From JAAXHF01 sp963665955 (GTDB lineage Bacteria > Desulfobacterota > Binatia > Bin18): a DNA stretch of 64,000 nt. A program made the position numbers and the translations under genes. Shown here in pieces: positions 45,128 through 53,163 of the stretch; position 1 is the stretch's first letter, and every line of letters starts with the position of its first letter. The notes under the pieces were generated by a model. The model saw only the letters and a program-made list of their open reading frames with translations, did no database searches and was not told the DNA's origin. The stretch lies in assembly GCA_965231765.1 (NCBI GenBank), contig OZ246887.1, positions 1,116,001 through 1,180,000 on the forward strand. The letters run 5' to 3'.

Positions 45128-45194
45128 GCCTGTCCTCCTTACATCAGTACCCGCGGGGCTTTGGCTCCCTCAGCCTAGCCTGCTTTTTAAGGTT

Positions 45195-46472
45195 TTACTC
45201 AACACTCAGTCCTGAGTCCTGAAGAAACCGGTCACTTATCATCACCAACGCTTCAGCCGAGGCATGCCGCACCTCTTCTCGGTTATCCGGCAAGTAATCG
45301 AGCGCAGTGCCAATCGCCTCTCGCCCCCCAATTCTGCCCAGCGTCCATAACGCCAGGGCCTGGGCGTAGCGGTCTTGCTCTTGGCCGACTGCTTCCGTCA
45401 CTACGGTGGCGGCCTGTCCATCCTCATTTTCGCCAATGACTTTATACACATGGGTTCGGACGAGTGGGTCCCGAGAGCCCAAGGCTGACAGGATGACCGG
45501 CCTGGCAATCGTATAGTCCATACGTGAAAACGAGATCGCGGCGGCTAAGCGGACCCGAAAATCAATATCTGTGAGTGCCTCTTGAACGAGCGGCAGCCCG
45601 CTCGCATCTTGAAAACGGGTTAATGACGCCGCGGCTGTGGTGCGGACCGTGATACCCGGGTCTTTGGCCAGTGTTGTTCGCAGTAATGTCTCGACCCGCT
45701 TATCCCGCACACTCCCCAGCAAGCCAGCTGCGGCATCCCGCACATGTTCACGTTTATCGGTCAGCTTGTCTGCCAGATAGGCAAATCCAGCCGAGTCTCC
45801 AGAAATGGCTAAGGACTGGGCAACCAACAAGGCGACCATCGGATCTTTTTTGGGCTCTTTTTCCTGTTCCAGGACAGCCCGTAGGGCTGGCATCAACGTT
45901 GGGATACGCATCTCTCTGAGTCCACCAATACCTTGGATACGGAGATTGTTATCCTCACTTTCGAGGGCATCGAGATAGTACAGCAGCGCTGTTTTATCCC
46001 TAGTCCGGCGTAATCCGGACAGGGCTAAGCGCTTGCCCTCTTCATCGGTGTCGTAGAGTCTGCGTAGCACACACACAGCTCCTGGAGTCGCCATATCACC
46101 AAGGGCATCAGCCGCGGTGCGACGGACCATTGGCTTGTTGGAGTGGATGGCATCCTCTAGCACCCACAGCGCGGCTTGATCACCCCAGCGTCCCAGAATA
46201 CCGGCGACAACATTCCGTTCGTTTGGCGCGCTGTCTTGCAAACCAAGCCATAAGACCTGAATGGCCAATTGGCGCAGCATGCTGAGGCCGCGTTGGGTGC
46301 TCGGGTGATAGTGTGTTCGGTATGCCGCGACGGCCCCCGACACCTTTCCTGGCTCCACTCGGAGGACCAGAGTCGTCTCAGCAGCAAAAGCAGAGATCCC
46401 ACTCAGAATGGCAAACACAGAGAAACTGACCAGAAAGCTGCTACGGATGAGAAGAGTCACGTTCGTTTTCAC
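45195..46472 (-). CDS. Exported HEAT-repeat protein
   Basis: A 425-aa protein with a signal peptide (hydrophobic residues ~10-28, cleavage probably after ISAFAA). The rest is built of HEAT/PBS-lyase-type repeats of about 30 residues with the A-x-x-L-G pattern, for example VRRTAADALGDMATPGAVCV and VRDAAAGLLGSVRDKR. Roughly ten repeats are visible. Such proteins act as scaffolds. It starts with GTG at 46472 with GGAGG nine bases upstream. It lies downstream of the envelope cluster (46569-57535) on the same strand and shares its periplasmic destination, so it may belong to it. Confidence 0.88.
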   Translation of the reverse strand: MKTNVTLLIRSSFLVSFSVFAILSGISAFAAETTLVLRVEPGKVSGAVAAYRTHYHPSTQRGLSMLRQLAIQVLWLGLQDSAPNERNVVAGILGRWGDQAALWVLEDAIHSNKPMVRRTAADALGDMATPGAVCVLRRLYDTDEEGKRLALSGLRRTRDKTALLYYLDALESEDNNLRIQGIGGLREMRIPTLMPALRAVLEQEKEPKKDPMVALLVAQSLAISGDSAGFAYLADKLTDKREHVRDAAAGLLGSVRDKRVETLLRTTLAKDPGITVRTTAAASLTRFQDASGLPLVQEALTDIDFRVRLAAAISFSRMDYTIARPVILSALGSRDPLVRTHVYKVIGENEDGQAATVVTEAVGQEQDRYAQALALWTLGRIGGREAIGTALDYLPDNREEVRHASAEALVMISDRFLQDSGLSVE

Positions 46473-46568
46473 AGCCCGTCCTCCATCGACAGCATCCAGA
46501 CGGATACGGGACAGGTATAGCGGGAAAAATGCGAAAGAGAAATAGAGAGACGAGGCTGTCCGGCCCGC

Positions 46569-47000
46569 TTACAGCTTTCCAATCTGTCGCAACACAGCTG
46601 CGTGATCCCAATAAATGCGCTCCGCAGACATTTTCCCATCTCGAAATTCAATGATAATGACGAGCTGGACTTCGATCAGCTTGTTCGTCGGAGGGAGTCC
46701 AGGCAAAAACCAATCCATCTGCTTTGAATGCACGAGACGGACAGTGGCTTCTTCAACAATCGTATCCTCGGTCACGACCCGTTTGGTAGTCGTATGGTCC
46801 CATTGGTCTGGAATTGAGGGGATGAACATGTCCCGGTAATACGGTTTGAGTTCAACCTTGCCCGTGCCGCCCGACTGAGTGGGGACATGCATAACAGAGG
46901 CATCCTCAGTCATCGTAGACAGGGAGCGGTCCTCATCTTTATCCACAAATTCACCACTGAGGTGCTGCTCCCAGAGCGCGATGTGGTCCTGTGTCAGCAT
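46569..47000 (-). CDS. SnoaL/NTF2-like protein (ester cyclase family)
   Basis: A 143-aa protein with the cone-shaped NTF2-like fold pattern: an N-terminal helix (IALWEQHLSGEFVDKD), then VMHVPTQSGGTGKVELKPYY, TKRVVTEDTIVEEATVRLVH and a final strand pair with EVQLVIIIEFRDGKMSAERI followed by YWD. These blocks are like SnoaL-type polyketide cyclases and related small-ligand proteins. No catalytic pair is assigned. GGAGGGAAAAG precedes the ATG at 47000; the longer frame to 47021 overlaps the TPR gene end. It follows that gene after 17 bases and is cotranscribed with it. Confidence 0.87.
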   Translation of the reverse strand: MLTQDHIALWEQHLSGEFVDKDEDRSLSTMTEDASVMHVPTQSGGTGKVELKPYYRDMFIPSIPDQWDHTTTKRVVTEDTIVEEATVRLVHSKQMDWFLPGLPPTNKLIEVQLVIIIEFRDGKMSAERIYWDHAAVLRQIGKL

Positions 47001-47017
47001 CTGCTTTTCCCTCCTGC

Positions 47018-48901
47018 TCACTCGGCCTCGTCCGGCACAGCAATCCGTTCCATGACGAGCTGCGATTCTTCATGCTTACCGGCTTTTTCATAGATCTGGG
47101 CCAATTCCACGAGCGTGCGTATCAGGTCTGGATTAGTCGGCTTGGCCAGCTCATCTGGTCCCAGCCCGTGCTCCTGGATGCGTCTCGCACGCTCGTAGTA
47201 CGGCAATGCGTCTGCCCATTGCTCTTGTTCAATATGAAAAGAAGCAACCGTTCTCAACTGGACGGCCAGATTGGAATGCTCAGCTCCCATGGCTGTTTCC
47301 ATGACTCCAAGTGCATTTTTATACAGCGGGAGCAGTGTCGCATAATTTTTTGTCTGGCGCAGCAGGCCAGCCAGCCCGCTCATCGTGGTGGCAAGATTAT
47401 TCAGACTGACCGCAACCTGTTGTTGCTCGGGTCCAAGGGCCAGCTTTTCAATAGTCAGTGCTTGTTCGTAATACTGCTGGGACTGTGCATATTCACCAGC
47501 ATCTTTGAGAAACAGGGCAAACTGATTCAGACTCGTTGCAACATTCGGATGTTCAGAGCCGAGGACGTTTTGCATGATAGAGACAGAACGTGCAAATAAA
47601 GGCCGCGCCGCTGCGTAATTCTTTTGCTGGTGCAGCAACGAGGCAAGATTATTTAAGCTGACCGCGACATTTGGATGGCTGGGCCCATAGGCGGTCTCAG
47701 TAATCTGCAACGCTCGTTCATACAAGAGATGGGCGGGTTCAAGATTGCCTTCTTCGCGCAAGACTAAAGCAAGATTATTGAGACTCATTGCCAGCCTGGG
47801 ATGGTCTTTGCCCAGCGTGTCTTCTTGGATAGCAATGACTTTCTCGTACTCTTTTTTTGCCTCGGCGTAGTCCTGAATTTGATACAACAGAGAGGCCAAG
47901 TTACTGAGGCTGGTGGCGACCATCGGGTGTGACCGGCCATAGGTAGTCTCATAAATCGTACTGGCACGGAAAAATAAGGGGCGCGCTTCAGCAAACTTTC
48001 CGGTCTGGTACAAAGCCGAGCCGAGGTTATTCAGACTCTCAGCAACATCGGGATGGTCAGGCCCGAGCGTCGCCTCTCGAATCGACACCGCCCGTTTTTG
48101 CAGATCCTGCGCTTGGGCAAATTCTCCGGTCTCCTTGAGCAGTAAACCAAGAGCGGTAACGGTTGACGCAACAGTGAGATGCTCAGGCCCATAGGCTTTT
48201 TCTTGAATCGCCAGTGCTCGCTCAAGCAACGGCTGGGCGCGCTCATAGGCTCCCATGAGCTTCAACAGATTGGCTTGCTTGGTGAGACTCAGCGCCACCG
48301 CCGGATGCTCAGCGCCGAGCGCCTTCTCTTGGACAGAGAGCGCGTGTTCTAGTCGAGGCAGCGCTTGCTCATACTTGCCTTCCTCTTCATCCAAGGCCGC
48401 CAGATTCTCTAAGCCCACGGCAATAGCCGGGTGGTTCGCGCCAAGCGCTGTACGGGTGATATCCAAGCCACGCGTCAAATGTGGGCGGGCTTCCTCATAC
48501 AGCCGTAAATCCTGCAACACGAGAGCCAGATTGGTCAGACTCCGGACAATGCCCGGATGCTCAAGACCTAAATGTTTTTCATCAATCTGGAGAGCACGGG
48601 CGAAAAGGGAACGGGCCTCAACGGGCTGGTGTGCTTTTTGGAGTAAGAGACCGAGGTTATTCAGACTGTGTGAAACAAGAGGATGGTCCGAGCCGGCGAC
48701 CTTTTCCGTCAGTTCCAAGAGTTCTCGGGCGGGGATAACAGCTTCAGGATAGCGCCCAGCAGCATGCAGCTGTTGGGCTTCAACAGCCAGCGCTTTGAGA
48801 CGTTCAGTTGGCGGGGCTTGATCTACGCGTGAGGCTCCGTCTGCAAAGGATGCGCCGAGCGTGCAGGTGAGACTGAACAGGCCGACAAGGAAACGCCTCA
48901 T
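47018..48901 (-). CDS. Exported tetratricopeptide protein, kinesin light chain type
   Basis: A 627-aa protein with an N-terminal signal peptide (hydrophobic residues ~4-20). It consists of about eleven 42-residue TPR units of the kinesin-light-chain (TPR_12) class, with the recurrent L-G-x-x-H-P-x-V-A-x-S-L-N-N-L-A-x-L pattern, for example DHPDVAESLNNLGSALYQTG. Such units mediate protein-protein contacts. A periplasmic scaffold role is likely. The start lies 15 bases after the stop of the small secreted protein gene and the SnoaL-like gene follows after 17 bases, so all are probably one transcript. Confidence 0.92.
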   Translation of the reverse strand: MRRFLVGLFSLTCTLGASFADGASRVDQAPPTERLKALAVEAQQLHAAGRYPEAVIPARELLELTEKVAGSDHPLVSHSLNNLGLLLQKAHQPVEARSLFARALQIDEKHLGLEHPGIVRSLTNLALVLQDLRLYEEARPHLTRGLDITRTALGANHPAIAVGLENLAALDEEEGKYEQALPRLEHALSVQEKALGAEHPAVALSLTKQANLLKLMGAYERAQPLLERALAIQEKAYGPEHLTVASTVTALGLLLKETGEFAQAQDLQKRAVSIREATLGPDHPDVAESLNNLGSALYQTGKFAEARPLFFRASTIYETTYGRSHPMVATSLSNLASLLYQIQDYAEAKKEYEKVIAIQEDTLGKDHPRLAMSLNNLALVLREEGNLEPAHLLYERALQITETAYGPSHPNVAVSLNNLASLLHQQKNYAAARPLFARSVSIMQNVLGSEHPNVATSLNQFALFLKDAGEYAQSQQYYEQALTIEKLALGPEQQQVAVSLNNLATTMSGLAGLLRQTKNYATLLPLYKNALGVMETAMGAEHSNLAVQLRTVASFHIEQEQWADALPYYERARRIQEHGLGPDELAKPTNPDLIRTLVELAQIYEKAGKHEESQLVMERIAVPDEAE

Positions 48902-48916
48902 CTACATTTCACCAGT

Positions 48917-49363
48917 TCATTTGGGCGGAGAAGGTGATGAGAGCGCGGTGCTGGATGCTTTTTGATACGGCTCTGCAACATCCAGTGATCCGGGAAGATG
49001 ATACGCACCTGCTTTAAACATCGGCAGATGAGAGTAATACGAGCGATGATAGTAACAGCCGAGCCCTTCTCCAGCCTCAGCACCGAAGACGACATCATTT
49101 GCGTTGACAGCTGGGGAAACAGCGTTGGGTATGCTGGCGGCAGCTGTTTGCGCATCAGGAGATGAGGTGTCCGCAGAGGTCGAGTTTTGGGGGAGAATTT
49201 GCAGCCGGTGCGAAGCCGCAGCGTGTTGGTGAGGATTTTGGTACTTATCCAGCCACCCATAATAGGCAGAAACATCTGCTGCCTCATCCGCAGCAACGGG
49301 TAACGGACTGACAAGGAGCCCGGCAATACACGTACCAAGAAGGAGAGAAAACGAGACTTGCAT
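48917..49363 (-). CDS. Small secreted protein sharing a DUF1329 segment
   Basis: A 148-aa protein with a signal peptide (hydrophobic residues ~5-22, then PVAADEA). The middle is Ser/Ala/Thr-rich and probably disordered. Residues ~105-130 read YYHRSYYSHLPMFKAGAYHL, nearly the same as FYHRAYYSHLPMFPDSNYQL at residues ~215-234 of the DUF1329 protein encoded just upstream. No other part resembles DUF1329. It may be an accessory that imitates or replaces part of that protein, or a decayed paralogue. An overlapping 172-aa frame (48898-49416) is not favoured. It lies between the DUF1329 terminator and the TPR gene. Confidence 0.75.
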   Translation of the reverse strand: MQVSFSLLLGTCIAGLLVSPLPVAADEAADVSAYYGWLDKYQNPHQHAAASHRLQILPQNSTSADTSSPDAQTAAASIPNAVSPAVNANDVVFGAEAGEGLGCYYHRSYYSHLPMFKAGAYHLPGSLDVAEPYQKASSTALSSPSPPK

Positions 49364-49404
49364 GAGAACGGCTCTCCACACCTGATGAAATCAGATAAAA
49401 AAGG

Positions 49405-49444
49405 CCAGATAAACACACCGGGAGCGATTGTCCGCTCCCGGTGT
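49405..49444 (-). terminator. Intrinsic terminator after the DUF1329 gene
   Basis: A 12-bp perfect stem ACACCGGGAGCG/CGCTCCCGGTGT (49415-49426 with 49433-49444) has a 6-base loop. On the minus strand it is followed by GTTTATCTGG and then a T6 run. It lies eight bases after the DUF1329 stop, and so would separate the DUF1329 transcript from the small secreted protein gene downstream. Confidence 0.8.
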
Positions 49445-49452
49445 CGCTCGAC

Positions 49453-50883
49453 TTAGCGGTGCAGCTCGGTCAGACGGTTCAGGTCATATAAGCGGTTGAT
49501 GAAATCAACCGAGAAGTCAGGCAGGCCACCGCCGTACTCGCGCCACAGGTTGCCACGGCCGTTCTGGATATCAACCGTATCAACGTTCTTCCAATGCACG
49601 GCAGAGCGCCCATGGTTCATGTCGGTGTAGCGTTTGGCGTCATCGCTCCAGGCATAGCCCCACTGCCAGACCTTCCACAGTTTACCTTTGCGGTCAAAGG
49701 CGATGTGCAACCAGGTCTCCCAGGTCTCCGCATCAACCACTTGGATTGCGCTTGAATACGGATGGCGAGGATCTTTTGGAGTGCGCTCGACAATAGCCAT
49801 GCGGCGGAGCTGCCACACGTCGTCATTGAGCCAACCGTCAGGACCGCCGTAACGGACGCCGTCATCTTCCCACTTGGTCTTGATGTGGACAGCCAGCATG
49901 TCTTTCCAGCCCAGGAAATTCCAGTTCCATTCCAGTGGGCGACCGGAGAAACCATAGAAGTCTTCCAGTGTATGCTCAGTACCCATCAGAGAGTCAGATT
50001 TGACCTCAGCCGAAATACGGCGCACCCGGCGTAAGCTCGGGACATACGCCCAACCATCATCGCCACGACGCGGGTCATCATAGCGGGCGACGATGAAAGC
50101 GGTTCCACGCACATCGTAAGGAGAGAAGAAGCCGGTGAACTCTTTCCAGTACACCTCAGCCGCGTCAGCAACGTCAGGCAATTGGTAATTACTGTCAGGG
50201 AACATTGGCAGATGCGAGTAGTAGGCCCGATGGTAGAAGGTGCCTAAGCTACGCTCAAACCGGCCACCGCCACCATAGATCTTTTCTGTATCGTAGTCCC
50301 AATCTTCGGCTTTGATCGGATACTCATCACCGCGCCAACCCTCAGGTGGCTGTTCCGGCTCAGGAGACGTATGCTCCCCGCCAAAACGGAGCCAGGTCGT
50401 CAGCGCGTTATTGACGAAGTAGCCACGCCAGTACCAGCGTTTGTCATAGTTCCAAGCAGCTTTCATCCCGGACTGTGGGTCACCCTCTTTAATATCTTCA
50501 TTGGAAAAAGGATACCCGCATACATAGTTCTGAAGCCCGCCGTCCTCGGCCAACGTGACCTGCTCTTGAAACTTCTCGTTACAGTCAAGCACCATTTGGT
50601 GTGGGGTGACATGGTTGGTCTCAACGATCTCAAATTTGACATCGGTCCATTTCTGGTACTGTTCAAAGTATCCAGGAAACAGAAACGGCCGGATTTTTTC
50701 GAGATCGGCATGCCCCAAGGTATCGCCAACCTTAAAATCAGGCTTGGCGGCCTTGGATGCATTGAGCCACTGGGTGAAGCTCTCTCGCGTGTACGTGGTC
50801 GGGTCATCCTGAGCCAAGGCTGCAGATTGCCCTAACAACATACTGCAAGCGGCAAATACTGATGCGAATGCAAGTCGCTTCAT
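49453..50883 (-). CDS. DUF1329 domain-containing protein (periplasmic, LolB-like fold)
   Basis: A 476-aa exported protein with a signal peptide (residues 1-24, cleavage after ALA). It matches the DUF1329 family, which is thought to have a LolA/LolB-like lipid-binding fold. Family blocks include GDTLGHADLEKIRPFLFPGY, TEHTLEDFYGFSGRPLEWNW, WAYVPSLRRVRRIS and the late FDRKGKLWKVWQWGYAWSDD. It follows DUF1302 (50977-53022) on the same strand; this pair and an MMPL transporter with a YCF48-like protein recur together in many bacteria. The function of the set is unproven; transport of hydrophobic molecules across the envelope is the usual idea. AAGGAGGATGT precedes the ATG. Confidence 0.93.
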   Translation of the reverse strand: MKRLAFASVFAACSMLLGQSAALAQDDPTTYTRESFTQWLNASKAAKPDFKVGDTLGHADLEKIRPFLFPGYFEQYQKWTDVKFEIVETNHVTPHQMVLDCNEKFQEQVTLAEDGGLQNYVCGYPFSNEDIKEGDPQSGMKAAWNYDKRWYWRGYFVNNALTTWLRFGGEHTSPEPEQPPEGWRGDEYPIKAEDWDYDTEKIYGGGGRFERSLGTFYHRAYYSHLPMFPDSNYQLPDVADAAEVYWKEFTGFFSPYDVRGTAFIVARYDDPRRGDDGWAYVPSLRRVRRISAEVKSDSLMGTEHTLEDFYGFSGRPLEWNWNFLGWKDMLAVHIKTKWEDDGVRYGGPDGWLNDDVWQLRRMAIVERTPKDPRHPYSSAIQVVDAETWETWLHIAFDRKGKLWKVWQWGYAWSDDAKRYTDMNHGRSAVHWKNVDTVDIQNGRGNLWREYGGGLPDFSVDFINRLYDLNRLTELHR

Positions 50884-50937
50884 ACATCCTCCTTGATAGA
50901 GTATTAGCAGGTGAGCCCTACTATTCTTTCCTTTTTT

Positions 50938-50972
50938 CTCCAGCAGTCAATAATCCTGCTGGAGGTTTTTTT
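50938..50972 (+). terminator. Intrinsic terminator facing the plus strand between DUF1329 and DUF1302 genes
   Basis: CTCCAGCAG (50938-50946) and CTGCTGGAG (50956-50964) form a 9-bp stem with a 9-base loop followed by GTTTTTTT on the plus strand. Both neighbouring genes are on the minus strand, so the T-run faces against them. On the minus strand the hairpin lacks a T-run and may instead act as a processing or stability element. Confidence 0.65.
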
Positions 50973-50976
50973 GTCC

Positions 50977-53022
50977 CTAGAACCGGTAGCGTATTCGGCT
51001 CCAGAACTCGTTCATGCCATTCCGCTCCGAACCACCGGCTTGCATGTGCCCAATACCAAAACCACTTTCACTCACCGGGCGACCATCAGCCGTGAAGCGG
51101 GCAAAAGTCGTCAGGTCATGTTCTCGGGTACTGCCCAAGAAAGCGGTGATACCAAGCTGGATTGACCAGTTGTTGGTCAGCAGATACTCAGCGTTTCCGC
51201 CGAGCGTTCCATCAACACCCGTCGTCCCAAAGGCCCCAAACAGCAGGTATACGAGCTGATCCCTGAAGTAGTGGTTCTGCACGAAGAAGGTAAAAATGAA
51301 GTTATCGTTGGCCCCGTTCGGATTCCCGAAGCGGCCGGCATTGACATCAGTTAAGTGCGTCCCAAACGCTTGCAGGCTCAAGAAGAAACTCCGAGTCGGG
51401 TTCAGGAAACGAATAAAAGTCGGGCGATCAATACCCAGCACCCAGCGGTAGATACTCGTATCTGCGAACAGGTCGGACTTGGTCGTATCGGTCACCAGAG
51501 CGTTCGCCGTCCACGACGCTTCGGAGCGGAACACAAGACCCGTATAGGGCTCAAACCAGTCAACCGAGAGTCCGAGGGTATTCTGTTTGCGGTACTTTGC
51601 AGTCAACGAACCACCCAGCCCACACAGATTTGCGTACCGAGCACGTTTGAGTTTTTTAGGAACGTTGGCCACAATGGCGGCGTCTCGCATCCGGATTTTT
51701 TTGGGCTTCACATTAATGCGGGCTTCGCCAAAGGCGGACATCACAGTCTCGCCACCCTCCCCTCCTACGGTAGGAAAAATTGAACTACCGGCGCTATCGG
51801 CCAGACAGCCTTCAAAACCTTCGCCAGTCAGGACATTAATCCGGTCCCAGCCAAAAGCCGCGACATCTTGAAAAGCAAACCAGTCCGTCAGCTGCAAGCG
51901 GAAGTTCCCCAGCGTCGCTTCCCAACGCATGCCAATACCGGAGTTTTTCAGATTCCAGGCTGGCGCGCGGTTTTTGTACAAGGCCATGTTGACATCATCG
52001 CGGCCTGGGAATAGGGCTTGACCAAAGAGGTCATTACCGAAAGCAAACGCATCCAAAGTGCGACCGAAACCAATCGACCACGGCTGGGCTGAGTTGCCAA
52101 AGCCAAGTGACGTATACCGATCGAACACCCACACAATACTTCCAGCCACATCGCGCAGGGGACCAACTGTGCCAAAGCGGTGCTCGAATAAAGCCGACCA
52201 CATCGGAATGCGGGTATCATCGAACAGATCAATGAAAAAGTGATCCCCAAAATTCACCGGGTTCACAACGTCTTGCAAACGGAAGAAGTCTGCCTTACCC
52301 CACACATGCTGCTGTTTTCCGATACGGAGCCAATTTCGCCCGCCAAATGAATCCCAAAAGAAGTCGAAGTAGGCCTCTCGAACGGGGTAGTAGAGATCAA
52401 AATTGGTGTCCCGCAGCATTCCCCAGCGCAGATCATTCTGGCTCTGATCAAGACCAAAATAGGCTCGGTCATTCCGACGCGAATCGAGGTCACGCCGCCG
52501 GCCAGGCACACTGTAGCTCGATCCAGGTTTCAGATTATACGGGAAGGCAGCGTTTGCGCCTGGCCAGAACTCGCCAAATTGATGCGGGTCATAGCCAAAC
52601 GCTCCAAGCAGCCCTCTGTTTGATGCATTAGGGTAACGCGTCCGGCCCGATACTGCGATCGTATCCGAGTCCCGTCCAGTCCCGAACCGGTCACTGATAT
52701 CGTAAATAGATTCGTATTCCGGTCGCAGCTCAATGAAATACTCAAAGCGCTTAAAGTAATCCTTCAATACACGCAACGATCCAGACAACTGAACACTCGC
52801 CCGGTAACGCGATGAGGCGACGTGGTAGTCCCTGGCGAACGTATCATTTCGCAAAATCGTAAAATTATCCACATAACCGTGGATGGACATATCTTGGAGA
52901 CTATTAAACAGCCCCTCTTTTTTCTGCCCCCACGCTGGAGATGTGACAAGCAGCACGCACACCCCTGTTACAATTAGGCTCATCCAATGCCTAGAGAGCT
53001 TCGATCGGCTACCTCCTTGCAT
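50977..53022 (-). CDS. DUF1302 family outer-membrane protein
   Basis: A 681-aa protein with a signal peptide (hydrophobic residues ~13-29, then PAWGQ). The rest is beta-rich with many aromatic-ended strands and ends with RYRF, as outer-membrane barrels do (C-terminal Phe). It matches DUF1302, which is believed to be a porin-like barrel. Blocks include RPEYESIYDISDRFG, YFGLDQSQNDLRWGMLRDTN, FWDSFGGRNWLRIGKQQHVW and DRPTFIRFLNPTRSFFLSL. The ATG at 53022 follows GGAAGGAGGAG; the upstream open frame extends 42 residues without a signal sequence. It lies between the MMPL transporter gene and the DUF1329 gene. Confidence 0.93.
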   Translation of the reverse strand: MQGGSRSKLSRHWMSLIVTGVCVLLVTSPAWGQKKEGLFNSLQDMSIHGYVDNFTILRNDTFARDYHVASSRYRASVQLSGSLRVLKDYFKRFEYFIELRPEYESIYDISDRFGTGRDSDTIAVSGRTRYPNASNRGLLGAFGYDPHQFGEFWPGANAAFPYNLKPGSSYSVPGRRRDLDSRRNDRAYFGLDQSQNDLRWGMLRDTNFDLYYPVREAYFDFFWDSFGGRNWLRIGKQQHVWGKADFFRLQDVVNPVNFGDHFFIDLFDDTRIPMWSALFEHRFGTVGPLRDVAGSIVWVFDRYTSLGFGNSAQPWSIGFGRTLDAFAFGNDLFGQALFPGRDDVNMALYKNRAPAWNLKNSGIGMRWEATLGNFRLQLTDWFAFQDVAAFGWDRINVLTGEGFEGCLADSAGSSIFPTVGGEGGETVMSAFGEARINVKPKKIRMRDAAIVANVPKKLKRARYANLCGLGGSLTAKYRKQNTLGLSVDWFEPYTGLVFRSEASWTANALVTDTTKSDLFADTSIYRWVLGIDRPTFIRFLNPTRSFFLSLQAFGTHLTDVNAGRFGNPNGANDNFIFTFFVQNHYFRDQLVYLLFGAFGTTGVDGTLGGNAEYLLTNNWSIQLGITAFLGSTREHDLTTFARFTADGRPVSESGFGIGHMQAGGSERNGMNEFWSRIRYRF

Positions 53023-53163
53023 GAGACTCCTCCTTCCTGTGTCCCTGACCCTCACCAGGGAGTTATAATTCCATCGTTGTATCACAGACACTCGATCCAA
53101 TACCTGTCGTGAATCCAAACTTTTTATTTTTTTGGAGCGGATTGGCAATCACGGTCGCTCGTC

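Noticed and set aside
47018..48901. Exported TPR protein as a cytoplasmic signalling ATPase (NB-ARC type) with kinesin-light-chain repeats
   Set aside because: No nucleotide-binding domain precedes the repeats. A signal peptide is present instead.
48898..49416. 172-aa frame overlapping the small secreted protein gene
   Set aside because: It lies in another frame of the same strand and has no signal peptide or family similarity, whereas the 148-aa frame has a signal peptide and the DUF1329-like segment.
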